Source: CAYNXB01 sp964401045 (lineage in GTDB: Bacteria; Pseudomonadota; Alphaproteobacteria; Sphingomonadales; Sphingomonadaceae). Taken from it: a stretch of DNA of 64,000 bases. Position numbers and translations under genes: made by a program. Shown here piece by piece: positions 23,159 through 31,505 of this stretch. The first letter of the stretch is position 1; the number at the start of each line of letters is the position of its first letter. The DNA lies in assembly GCA_964401045.1 (NCBI GenBank), contig CAYNXB010000004.1, forward strand, positions 11,142 through 75,141. The letters are read 5' to 3'. The notes under the pieces were generated by a model. It had not been told where the DNA came from, ran no database searches, and was given only the letters and a program-made list of their open reading frames with translations.

Positions 23159-23941
23159 TCATCCCCAGCGATTGATTTCCGGCCCGGGCGCGAACGCCTG
23201 TTCGGGCGCGGCGACGGTGGCGCGGGCGAGCGCGGCCTGCACGCTCGGGCGCGCCTCGACCCGGTCCATCCACGCACGACAGCGGTCCTTGCCGGCGAAC
23301 GCCGCGGTTTCGAGCGTACGCATCGGGCGCAGCCAGGCGTAAGTCTCAAGATCGGCGATTGAGAAATCGCCCATCAGCCAGTCGCGCCCGTCGGCAAGCT
23401 GGTCCTCGATGCGCTGCGCGAACTGCGCGACCTTGGTTTTCGAATCCTCGACCTGCCCCGGGTCGCTGCGCCCGTCGCGCAACTCCTGCCAGCGGGCGCG
23501 CAAGTCTTCGCTGTCGATCATGTCGAGCAACGCGGCGAATGCGCGATCGTCCATCGCCGCGAGCCTAGTCTGGGAGTGCGCGAGGTTGCCGAGATAGGCG
23601 ACCGCCGGGCTTAGCCGCTCGGTCGCCTGGCGGCACCACATGCGCATCTGCCAGCGAGCGTAGGGCTCCCTGGGCTGGAGACCACAGCCACCGGCTTGCT
23701 CGTCGAAGTATTGCGCGAGGAACACCGCCTCGCTCATCGCCTCGCCGTTGGCGACCAGCACCGGGCCCTCGCCCTCGACCGCCATGTCGCGCGTCACGCT
23801 CTCGGTTACGCCGGGAAGGGTGTGCCGTTCGCCCTTCAGCAATTCGATCGGCCGGCGTTCGATCATCAGCCCACTCTCCGCGAGTGCCGCGAGCACGCTC
23901 AGCGAGGGGCCGTTGGGCTCGCCGTGATAGAGGATCGCCAT
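23159..23941 (-). CDS. Glutathione transferase family protein
   Basis: A 260-residue protein starting MAILYHGEPNGPSLSVLAAL. The N-terminal thioredoxin fold retains a candidate catalytic Ser (PSLSVL), but the usual cis-Pro motif is GPVLVANGEAMSEAV, so it is a divergent member. The C-terminal helical domain has DWLMGDFSIADLETYAWL with the N-capping box. Its ATG overlaps the stop of the first transferase (ATGA). It is the second of two adjacent transferases upstream of the PQQ dehydrogenase. In the LigF/LigG scheme one would cleave an ether and the other remove glutathione, but that division is inference. Confidence 0.8.
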   Translation of the reverse strand: MAILYHGEPNGPSLSVLAALAESGLMIERRPIELLKGERHTLPGVTESVTRDMAVEGEGPVLVANGEAMSEAVFLAQYFDEQAGGCGLQPREPYARWQMRMWCRQATERLSPAVAYLGNLAHSQTRLAAMDDRAFAALLDMIDSEDLRARWQELRDGRSDPGQVEDSKTKVAQFAQRIEDQLADGRDWLMGDFSIADLETYAWLRPMRTLETAAFAGKDRCRAWMDRVEARPSVQAALARATVAAPEQAFAPGPEINRWG

Positions 23942-24708
23942 CAGCCGAACTCCCCCATCAGCGCATTGAAGCGGTCGGTGAAGCGCCCCTGACCCAGCGC
24001 CCAGGTCTTCTGCACCGCGGGTCGCCGGTAGACCGCCTTGAGCCAGCGCCAGATATTGGGCGTCTGCGCCGGGCCGCACAGCTCAGGGTTGCCGACCGGC
24101 AGGCTGTAGGTCGAGTTGAAGATGTTGATGTCCGCGAGCGAGTATTGGTCGCTGGCGACATATTCGCGCTTGCCCAGCTCCGCCTCGATCATCGTCACCC
24201 CGTGGGCGACGCGGCGCTTGCTCTCGGCCAGCTCCGTCTCGCCGAATTCGGCGAACATCGCTTTGCGCCACGCAACGCGCCGCTCGGGCAGGGGGATGCG
24301 CGCGATCATCGCCTCACGCTCCTCGACCGGCTTCTGTGCGAGCGCGGGGCCGACGAACGTGCACCAGCCGATCATCGAGAAGCTCGGGCCGAGCCACTGG
24401 TCCATGAACTTCATCCACCAGCGGATGCGCCAGCGGTCCTGCGCCTCGGCAGGCATCAGCAACGGGCCGTCGAACGCCTCGTCGACATATTCCATGATCG
24501 CGGTGCTCTCCGTCAGCACCAGATCCCCGTGGAGCATCGCCGGGATCGTCCCTTGCGGATTCACCGCGAGGTACTCCGGCCGGTGCTGGTCGAACTGCAG
24601 CATGTCGATGTAGCGGCTATTGAAGGCAACGCCCTTCTCGGCCAGCGCCAGCATCGGTTTGCCCGAGTTGGCGTTCGGCTCCCAGTGATAGAGCGTGACT
24701 TCGGCCAT
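23941..24708 (-). CDS. Glutathione transferase family protein
   Basis: A 255-residue glutathione transferase. It starts MAEVTLYHWEPNANSGKPML (Ser near residue 15 as candidate thiol activator), then AVNPQGTIPAMLHGDLVLTESTAI (cis-Pro and Glu-Ser that bind the glutathione backbone) and YSLADINIF in the C-terminal domain. ANSGKPMLALAEKGVAF resembles the N-terminus of LigF-like enzymes. It is first in the operon and divergent from the MetE-like gene, with the perfect palindrome at 24748-24762 between them. Substrate unknown; ether or thioether cleavage is a reasonable guess. Confidence 0.85.
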   Translation of the reverse strand: MAEVTLYHWEPNANSGKPMLALAEKGVAFNSRYIDMLQFDQHRPEYLAVNPQGTIPAMLHGDLVLTESTAIMEYVDEAFDGPLLMPAEAQDRWRIRWWMKFMDQWLGPSFSMIGWCTFVGPALAQKPVEEREAMIARIPLPERRVAWRKAMFAEFGETELAESKRRVAHGVTMIEAELGKREYVASDQYSLADINIFNSTYSLPVGNPELCGPAQTPNIWRWLKAVYRRPAVQKTWALGQGRFTDRFNALMGEFG

Positions 24709-24745
24709 GTTCTCTCCCGTCCCCGCCGCACGGGGCGCGGGGATT

Positions 24746-24762
24746 TTGTAAGCAATGCTTAC
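24746..24762 (+). promoter_or_regulatory. Candidate operator (site B of the TTGTA motif)
   Basis: TTGTAAGCAATGCTTAC contains GTAAGCA-A-TGCTTAC, a perfect 15-bp palindrome. It lies in the 200-bp divergent gap between the GST operon (start 24708) and the MetE-like gene (start 24909). It differs at only 2 of 17 bases from site D in the protocatechuate cluster. Confidence 0.65.
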
Positions 24763-24908
24763 TTTTCACCGCGCCATCCGGTCAAGCCGCCGAATTGCCC
24801 ATTGCAGGCCCCGTTCGGCGCGCCTATCTGCGCGCCCGTCAGTCGAGCGCGAGCCCGCGTTATGACCCTGGCTTTTGTCGTCAAACGCCAAGGACAGGAC
24901 GCACCCCC

Positions 24909-26018
24909 ATGCCACAATTGCCTTCCCGTGCCGACCACGTCGGCTCCTTCCTGCGCCCCCGTTCCGTGATCGAGGCCCGCACGCACCGAGCGGCCGACAA
25001 CATCTCCTACGAGGAGCTGCGGGAGATCGAGGACAAAGCGATCGCCGAACTTGTAAAGTGGCAGGAAGGTCTCGGCCTCAAGGCCATCACCGACGGCGAG
25101 TTCCGACGCTACTTCTTCCACACCGACTTCCTGCTCCAGCTCGCTGGCGTGGAGGAGCACGGCGGCATCGCCAAGGCGTTCAAGAACGATAGCGGCACCG
25201 ACGTCCACTTCGCCCCGCCCAAGATGGTTGTCAGCGGCAAGATCGAGCATGTGAAGCCGATCCAGCGGCGCGACTACGAATTCCTCGCCGCGCACACCAG
25301 TGAGACGCCGAAGGTCGCGATCCCTTCGCCGACGATGTTGCACTTCCGCGCCGGCCGCTCGGGCATTCCCGAAGACGTCTATCCGACCATGGATGAGTTC
25401 TACGCCGACGTCGCCGCGGCCTACCGCGCGGAAATCGCCGACCTTGCCGACGCGGGCTGCCGCTACATCCAGATGGATGACACCAACCTTGCGTACCTGT
25501 GCGACGACACGCACCGTGCCGACGCGCGGGCGCGCGGGGTCGATCCCGACGCTACGCCGCGCCAGTACGCGAAGCTGATAAGCGACAGCTTCGCCGGCGC
25601 GCCGGTCGACATGCTCAAGGCGATCCACTTGTGCCGCGGCAACTTCCGCTCGAGCTGGGCGGCCGAGGGCGGCTACGAGCCGGTCGCGGAGATCATGTTC
25701 AACGAGCTGGATATCGACGCGTTCTTCCTTGAATACGACGATCCGCGTTCGGGCGATTTCGCGCCGCTGCGGTTCGTCCCCAAGGGCAAGGTCGTTGTGC
25801 TCGGCCTGGTTACGACCAAGCTGGGCGAGTTGGAGAGCAAGGACGAGATCAAGCGCCGTATCGATGAGGCGGCCAAGTTCGTGTCGCTCGACCAACTCGC
25901 GTTGAGCCCGCAGTGCGGCTTTGCCTCGACGGCACACGGCAATGACCTCACCACCGAACAGCAGGCGGACAAGGTCCGGCTGGTGGTCGAAGTGGCCGAA
26001 GAAGTGTGGGGCGGCTGA
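24909..26018 (+). CDS. MetE-like (cobalamin-independent methionine synthase) C-terminal-domain protein
   Basis: A 369-residue zinc enzyme equivalent to the C-terminal half of MetE. RADHVGSFLRP at the start is typical. All zinc ligands of the family can be matched: H-x-C in IHLCRGNF (near 241-243), the Glu in FFLEYDDP, and Cys in SPQCGFAS. The family transfers methyl or other groups to a thiol: homocysteine in MetE, coenzyme M in epoxyalkane transferases of similar size. It could use the 5-methyl-THF produced by LigM, or work with another thiol such as glutathione. ATG 24909 follows AAGGACAGGA. It is divergent from the glutathione transferase operon. Confidence 0.8.
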   Translation: MPQLPSRADHVGSFLRPRSVIEARTHRAADNISYEELREIEDKAIAELVKWQEGLGLKAITDGEFRRYFFHTDFLLQLAGVEEHGGIAKAFKNDSGTDVHFAPPKMVVSGKIEHVKPIQRRDYEFLAAHTSETPKVAIPSPTMLHFRAGRSGIPEDVYPTMDEFYADVAAAYRAEIADLADAGCRYIQMDDTNLAYLCDDTHRADARARGVDPDATPRQYAKLISDSFAGAPVDMLKAIHLCRGNFRSSWAAEGGYEPVAEIMFNELDIDAFFLEYDDPRSGDFAPLRFVPKGKVVVLGLVTTKLGELESKDEIKRRIDEAAKFVSLDQLALSPQCGFASTAHGNDLTTEQQADKVRLVVEVAEEVWGG

Positions 26019-26030
26019 GCCCGCAAACAA

Positions 26031-26058
26031 AAAGGGCGGCCCCGAAGGACCGCCCTTT
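26031..26058. terminator. Bidirectional intrinsic terminator
   Basis: AAAGGGCGG (26031-26039) pairs with CCGCCCTTT (26050-26058). It sits between the convergent MetE-like and TonB receptor genes. On the minus strand the stem is followed by TTTTTGTTT, a good T-run; on the plus strand the tail is weaker. Confidence 0.85.
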
Positions 26059-26078
26059 CCCCTCCCAGCTCGTGACGG

Positions 26079-28592
26079 TCAGAACGTTTTCTTGACCGTG
26101 ACCGCCCATTCGCGTGGCCGGCCCGGCTGGGCCTTGCTCAGCCCGGCACCGGCGGCGCGCAGGTCGAATAGGCTGACGTAGTAGTACTTATCGGTAAGAT
26201 TGGTGACCTCGAGCGCGACCGAGAGATCCTTGTCCTCGTTCTGCCAGGTGAGGCGCGCGTTCGCGATCGTGTAGGCCTTGATGTTGACGTACTCGTCCTC
26301 GAAGCTGACGCCGGTGTAGATGTCGTCCTGGAAGGCCACGTCCACACGCGGCGTGAGCGTGCCCGCGGAACCCAGCGGAATCGCGTATTGTGCGCCCAGG
26401 TTCCACTTCCACTTGGGAACCCCGGCGAACGGATCGTCGAGCGAGACGGAGGCATTGGGGTTCAGCTTGGTGTACTGGAAGTCGAGGTAGCTGAGCGAGC
26501 CGTCGATCGACAGGCCCTCGATCGGCCGTGCCAGCATCTCGAGCTCGAAACCCTTCTGCTCCGCATCGCCGCCGTTGATCGTCGCCGCGCACGGCGTCCG
26601 TTCCAGCGGCGCCGCGACCGGGCATTCGGTGACCCCGACCTGCGCGTCCTTCAGCTTGCCGTAGAAGCCGACGACGTTGAGCCGCAGCCGCCGGTCGAAC
26701 AGATCGGTCTTGAGGCCGACTTCGTAGCTGGTGAGCACTTCAGGATCGAAGCCGAGCGCCTGGCTGGCGAAGAACGGCCGCGGATTGGTCCCGCCACCCT
26801 TGAACCCGGTCGACACGCTTGCGTAGGCCATCACCGCGTCCGAGAACCGGTAGTTGAGCGCGCCGCGCCAGTCGATGCGATCACCCTTGTAGGTCGCGAC
26901 AAGGCCGGTAAGCGCACCCGGCGTGCCTGCGCCGTTGGCCGCGCCGATCGGGTCGAGATAGGGGTTGATCCTGCCGTCCGGATAGTACCGGAAGTAGCGA
27001 TACTCCTTGCTCTCCTCGGTGTAGCGGAGGCCGCCGTTGAACGTCAGGCCGGGGACGATCTCCCAGTCGACGTTTCCGAACACCGCCTTGGCATCGGCCG
27101 GCGTCTGGTCCGGCTGGATGAACTGCAGCGGGAATAGGCTGACGCCGGGCGCGACCTGGATGTAGCGCAAGTCCTGGAACGAGAAATAGTCGGTCCGCTG
27201 CTTGAAGTAGTAACCGCCGAGCACGAGGGTGGCGGTATCGGCGAGCCGGGCGCTCAGGCGCAGCTCCTCGCTCCAGTTCCAGTGGGTCAGGCTGTTGAAG
27301 CCGCCCGACAGCGGAATCGGCGAGATGTCGTCGTCAACCCCGAAGGTCGTGTCCCACGACTGGTAGGCGAGGATGTTGTCGATCGTGAACATGTCGCTCA
27401 GTTCGACATGCACGTTCGCCGCCAGGTTGTAGGCGGAGTAGGTGCTCTTGTTGGTGTTGTTCGTCGCGATCAGCGGCTCGCCGCCCGGAGGGGTCGCCAC
27501 GCCAAAGAAGGTGATCGCCGGCGCGGAATACGACGAGAACGAGCAGAAGCGGCCGCAGATGAAGCGGTTGTCGTAGGGCACGCCGGGGCTGCCGCCAGCG
27601 TACTGCGCGGGGTTGGTGCCGATATTGGTGTTGGGGTTGTCGATCAGCTGCGTGGCGTCGAGCACTTCGCCCGCGGCGCTATGCTCGTCGTGGATGTACT
27701 CGCCCGACAGGTTGATATCGATCGCGTCGCTCGGGTTGTAACGCAGCGCTCCGCGGATCGCCTGATAGCCGACCTCGCCAAGGCGATCGACGCGGCAATT
27801 GCCTTCGCCCTTGACGCGCGGAATGCCGCCTCCCGGATTGACAAGCTTGGTAGTGCCGTCGTTGGCGGTGAAAGTGGCGGGGCCGCCGGCCGGGAATACG
27901 CAGCCGAAATCGAGCTGGTCCACATAGCCGTTCTGGTGCTTGTAGACGCCCGAGATACGGCCGAACAGACTGTCGGTCAGCGAGAAATCGATGCCGGCGC
28001 GAATGCCGATCCGCTGCCGGCTGCCGTAGGTGCCTTCGACGAACCCTTCATTCGAACCTTGCGGCCGCTTGGTGAACATCTTGATCGAGCCGCCTTCGGA
28101 GTTGCGGCCCGCGAGCGTGCCTTGCGGTCCGCGCAGGATTTCGACCCGGTCGAGGTCGAGCAGGTCGAACACCGCGCCGGTCAGCTGCGGATAGTAGACA
28201 TCGTCGATGTAGATGCCGACGCCCGGCTCGAACGCCGGGTTGAAGTCGCCGGCGCCAATGCCGCGGATGGCGACCGAGATCGACGGGCCGAACGAGGCGC
28301 CTTGCGGTTTGAGGACGACGTTCGGCGCTGAATCGGCCACTTGCGCCAGGTTGGTCTGGCTCTTGGCTTCCATCGTTTCCGCGGTGACCGCGGTGATCGC
28401 CAGAGGCGTATCCTGCAAGTTCTGCTCGCGGAACTGCGCGGTGACGATGATCTCGTTCGGGTCGGCGGCAGCTTGCGCGGCGGGTGCCGCGGCGTCCTGC
28501 GCCATGATCGGGCTGGCAACCGCTATTGCGGCCAGCGAGCCGGTCATCATCAGGGAAATGCGCACGAAAGCGCGTCGCGTGGGGATTGCCAT
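26079..28592 (-). CDS. TonB-dependent outer-membrane receptor (copy 1)
   Basis: An 837-residue receptor. The start is placed at ATG 28592 because of a GGGAGGAGAGG ribosome site; an open frame continues upstream. A signal peptide (SLAAIAVASPIMA) is followed by the plug domain with EIIVTAQFREQNLQDTPLAI, a TonB box-like region, and LDRVEILRGPQGTLAGRNS. The barrel ends in aromatic KKTF, the usual terminal Phe. Cys pairs in loop-like regions (DRFICGRFCSF, ECPVAAP...TPCA) are shared with copy 2. It would import a bulky substrate, probably an aromatic compound judging from neighbours; a siderophore is the alternative. Confidence 0.9.
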   Translation of the reverse strand: MAIPTRRAFVRISLMMTGSLAAIAVASPIMAQDAAAPAAQAAADPNEIIVTAQFREQNLQDTPLAITAVTAETMEAKSQTNLAQVADSAPNVVLKPQGASFGPSISVAIRGIGAGDFNPAFEPGVGIYIDDVYYPQLTGAVFDLLDLDRVEILRGPQGTLAGRNSEGGSIKMFTKRPQGSNEGFVEGTYGSRQRIGIRAGIDFSLTDSLFGRISGVYKHQNGYVDQLDFGCVFPAGGPATFTANDGTTKLVNPGGGIPRVKGEGNCRVDRLGEVGYQAIRGALRYNPSDAIDINLSGEYIHDEHSAAGEVLDATQLIDNPNTNIGTNPAQYAGGSPGVPYDNRFICGRFCSFSSYSAPAITFFGVATPPGGEPLIATNNTNKSTYSAYNLAANVHVELSDMFTIDNILAYQSWDTTFGVDDDISPIPLSGGFNSLTHWNWSEELRLSARLADTATLVLGGYYFKQRTDYFSFQDLRYIQVAPGVSLFPLQFIQPDQTPADAKAVFGNVDWEIVPGLTFNGGLRYTEESKEYRYFRYYPDGRINPYLDPIGAANGAGTPGALTGLVATYKGDRIDWRGALNYRFSDAVMAYASVSTGFKGGGTNPRPFFASQALGFDPEVLTSYEVGLKTDLFDRRLRLNVVGFYGKLKDAQVGVTECPVAAPLERTPCAATINGGDAEQKGFELEMLARPIEGLSIDGSLSYLDFQYTKLNPNASVSLDDPFAGVPKWKWNLGAQYAIPLGSAGTLTPRVDVAFQDDIYTGVSFEDEYVNIKAYTIANARLTWQNEDKDLSVALEVTNLTDKYYYVSLFDLRAAGAGLSKAQPGRPREWAVTVKKTF

Positions 28593-28701
28593 GGAACCTC
28601 TCCTCCCGCGCCCCGCCTTGGGTGCGGCGTTAACCGTATCTTGCTCCCACAATCACGGACGTGACAATCACTGTCGTTACAGTTGAGGTAAAACTCGCCC
28701 A

Positions 28702-28712
28702 GGGTGATGCAA
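28702..28712 (-). promoter_or_regulatory. Conserved element 110 bp upstream of TonB receptor 1
   Basis: The minus strand reads TTGCATCACCC. The same 11 bases occur at 31442-31452, at exactly the same distance (110 bp) from the start of the second receptor. A 14-bp palindrome, CGCCACAAGTGGCG, lies just upstream at 28716-28729. Confidence 0.55.
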
Positions 28713-28735
28713 TTCCGCCACAAGTGGCGCTGGCG

Positions 28736-28766
28736 CAAAAAAAGGGGCGGCCCGCCGGCCGCCCCT
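28736..28766 (-). terminator. Intrinsic terminator of TonB receptor 2
   Basis: On the minus strand AGGGGCGGCC (28766-28757) pairs with GGCCGCCCCT (28752-28743), with a 4-base loop, followed by a run of T (28743-28737). It is 34 bp after the receptor stop. Confidence 0.9.
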
Positions 28767-28800
28767 CTTCCCTGTCCGTTGCCGGACGATTGTTTGGCGA

Positions 28801-31332
28801 TCAGAAGTCCTTGCGGACGGTAATGGCCCATTCGCGCGGCCGGGCTGGGCTCACGCCTTTGACCCCGTTGTTGGGGCGCGCGTCGAAGACCGAATAGAAA
28901 TAGTACTCGTCGGTCAGGTTGGTCACCTCCAGCGCGATCGACAAATCTTCCGTCTCGTTGCGCCAGGTCACCCGCGCGTTGGTCAAGGTGAAGCTCGGAA
29001 GATACTCCACGAGGCGCGGGGTCACCGAGCTGTCGAAGCCGGCAAAGGTTTCGTCCTGATAGTAGACGTCGACGCGCGGCGTAAGCGAACCCGCGCCACC
29101 CATATCGATCTTGTACTGAGCGCCGATCGAGGCTTTCCACTTCGGCATGCCCGTTCCCGGATCGCTCAGCAGAGCGCCGGACAGCGGGTTCACATAGGTG
29201 TATTGGAAGTCGAGGTAGCTCAACGAACCATCGATCTGTAGCCCGTCGACCGGACGGGCGTTCATCTCCAGCTCGAAACCCTTGATGTCCGCATCTCCCG
29301 AATTGATGCGGCAGGCCGACGGGGTTGCATAGAACGGATCTTCCGTCGGGCAGGTACGAACACCGGTCTGGATATCCGCATATTTGTTGAGGAACGCCGA
29401 AACGTTCAAACGCAGTGCGCGATCGAACAGGTCGGTCTTCAAGCCGACTTCGTAGGCCCTGAGCGTTTCCGGAGCGAAAGGAATCAGCTGGAATGCGTTG
29501 AATGGACGCGGGTTCGAACCACCACCCTTGAACCCGGTCGAAACCGACGCGTAGGCGAGGACGGCATCGCTGAAGCGGTAATCGACCGCGACACGCCAAT
29601 CGACCTGGTCGCCCTTGTAGTTCGCGGTCTGCCCGGTCAGCGCGCGGACCACTTCGGTCGTGTTCCCGTTGTGATTGTAATCCAGCGTATCGGCGCCGTT
29701 GAAGCCTTCGCCGTAGAATGCGCCCACGGGATCGAGGAACTTGTTGATCGTACCGTCCAGGTTGTAACGGTAATAGGTCTGGTCCTTGGTCTCCTTGGTA
29801 TAGCGAATGCCGGCGTTGAGGTTGAGGTTGGGGAGCACTTCCCAGCCGACGTTGGCAAACACGGCCTTGGCGTCGGCGCCGATCTCGTCAGGCTGGCGGA
29901 ATTGCAGCGGGTAGGGCGGCACGTAACGCAAATCCTGGATCGAATCGTAAACCGACGCCTGCTTGAAATAATAGCCGCCAAGGGTCACGAAGATCGTATC
30001 CGTCGCCTCGATATTCAGGCGAAGTTCCTGGCTGAAGCTCCAGTTTTCGAGATCGTTGATCCCGAATCCGGTTCTGGCGGGCGACAGGTCGCCGTCGTTG
30101 TCGAATTGGGAATTGAACTCGCGGTAGCCAGTGATCGAGGTCAGCTGCATCCCCTCGGTCAGGTCCAGGTTGCCCTGGCCCGAGATGCCCCAGCCGCGAT
30201 AGTTGGTGCGGTTGGAGCCTTCCGTCGCCTGCAGGATCGTGCCGCCGGCCCCGGTGGGGTCGCCCGGAATGGTCGGAACGAAGGCGCCGCCATAAGGCTG
30301 CCCGTCGACCTGGAAGTTGCAGAATGGGCCGCAGATGAAGCGATCGTCCACTGGCAGCCCGCCGGGCGACAGCACATTCGGATTGGCGTTGGTCCGGGTG
30401 GCCAGGAGAACCTGGCCTGAACCGGTGTGGCTGTCGTCGGTGAAGTCCCCGATCACGGTGAAATCGAAGCTGTCCGACGGTTCGAAGCGAAGGATGCCGC
30501 GCACCGCGGTGTAGCCAACGCCGCCCAGCTTGCTAACGCGGCAACTGTCGTTGAAGACTGTCTGGGCCTCCCCGCCCACCGGATTGCGCGGCACGGTCTG
30601 CCCTGCTGCGTTGACGAACGTCGCACCGCCGCCGGCGGGATAGACGCAGCCGAAGTCGAGCTGGTCGATATAGCCATCCTGCCGCTTGGTGACGCCGGAA
30701 ACACGCATGAACAGGTTGTTCGTCAGGGCGAAGTCCGCCGCGCCACGAAGCGAGACGCGGTCGCGCGAACCGTAGCTGACTTCGGCCATGCCGCTGGAAT
30801 CGCCGCTCGGCATGCGCGAGTACATCTTGATCGCGCCGCCGATGGAATTGCGGCCCGACAAGGTGCCCTGCGGACCGCGCAGAATTTCGATGCGGTCGAG
30901 GTCGAGCGTGTCGAAAATCGCACCGGTCAGCGATGGATAGTAGATATCGTCGATGTAGATGCCGACGCCTGGCTCGTATGCGGGATTGAAGTCATTCTGG
31001 CCGATGCCGCGGATCGAGGCCGAGACGGAAGGTCCATAGGCGCCGGTCTGCGGGCGAATTTGTACGTTCGGCGCGCTGTCCGCCACCGTCGCCAGATCAG
31101 TCTGGCTCTTGGCTTCCAGCGTCTCTCCGGTGACGGCGGTGATTGCCAACGGCGTATCCTGGAGATTCTGCTCCCGGAACTGCGCGGTGACGATGATCTC
31201 ATTGGGATCGACGGCCGCGTCGGTGGCGGTGTTATCCTGCGCGAAAGCCGGGCAGCTCAAGGTGACTGCCGAAACGGAAGCGCCGATCAAAAGGAAAGTA
31301 CGCGCGGAACCGCGCGGTGAAATAAAACCCAT
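28801..31332 (-). CDS. TonB-dependent outer-membrane receptor (copy 2)
   Basis: An 843-residue paralogue of the preceding receptor. The plug starts EIIVTAQFREQNLQDTPLAI exactly as in copy 1, and LDRIEILRGPQGTLSGRNSI, GYIDQLDFGCVYPAGGGATF and GDADIKGFELEMNARP have close counterparts there. The signal peptide is SVSAVTLSCPAFA and the C-terminus is RKDF. Loop cysteines (ICGPFCNF, CPTEDP...SACR) are conserved in position. The two arose by duplication and each has its own terminator and conserved upstream element, so each is a separate transcription unit. Confidence 0.9.
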   Translation of the reverse strand: MGFISPRGSARTFLLIGASVSAVTLSCPAFAQDNTATDAAVDPNEIIVTAQFREQNLQDTPLAITAVTGETLEAKSQTDLATVADSAPNVQIRPQTGAYGPSVSASIRGIGQNDFNPAYEPGVGIYIDDIYYPSLTGAIFDTLDLDRIEILRGPQGTLSGRNSIGGAIKMYSRMPSGDSSGMAEVSYGSRDRVSLRGAADFALTNNLFMRVSGVTKRQDGYIDQLDFGCVYPAGGGATFVNAAGQTVPRNPVGGEAQTVFNDSCRVSKLGGVGYTAVRGILRFEPSDSFDFTVIGDFTDDSHTGSGQVLLATRTNANPNVLSPGGLPVDDRFICGPFCNFQVDGQPYGGAFVPTIPGDPTGAGGTILQATEGSNRTNYRGWGISGQGNLDLTEGMQLTSITGYREFNSQFDNDGDLSPARTGFGINDLENWSFSQELRLNIEATDTIFVTLGGYYFKQASVYDSIQDLRYVPPYPLQFRQPDEIGADAKAVFANVGWEVLPNLNLNAGIRYTKETKDQTYYRYNLDGTINKFLDPVGAFYGEGFNGADTLDYNHNGNTTEVVRALTGQTANYKGDQVDWRVAVDYRFSDAVLAYASVSTGFKGGGSNPRPFNAFQLIPFAPETLRAYEVGLKTDLFDRALRLNVSAFLNKYADIQTGVRTCPTEDPFYATPSACRINSGDADIKGFELEMNARPVDGLQIDGSLSYLDFQYTYVNPLSGALLSDPGTGMPKWKASIGAQYKIDMGGAGSLTPRVDVYYQDETFAGFDSSVTPRLVEYLPSFTLTNARVTWRNETEDLSIALEVTNLTDEYYFYSVFDARPNNGVKGVSPARPREWAITVRKDF

Positions 31333-31433
31333 ATTTTCCCCCTCTAGTACGCCCCTTCAGACGGCGGACGGGGGACATGCTTCGCCAGTCTTGATGGTTA
31401 CAGCAATCCGCTCCTTGCATATGTCGGAGTTTA

Positions 31434-31452
31434 TTGCATCGGGGTGATGCAA
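31434..31452. promoter_or_regulatory. Inverted repeat and conserved element upstream of TonB receptor 2
   Basis: TTGCATC-GGGGT-GATGCAA is a perfect 7-5-7 inverted repeat. Its right part (31442-31452, minus strand TTGCATCACCC) equals the element upstream of receptor 1. Nearby GTTACAGTG and GTTACCGTG (minus strand, 31453-31485) form a direct repeat. Confidence 0.6.
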
Positions 31453-31505
31453 AAACATCACGGTAACACCACTGTAACGCCACCATGAAGCGAGGCTGGA
31501 AGGGC

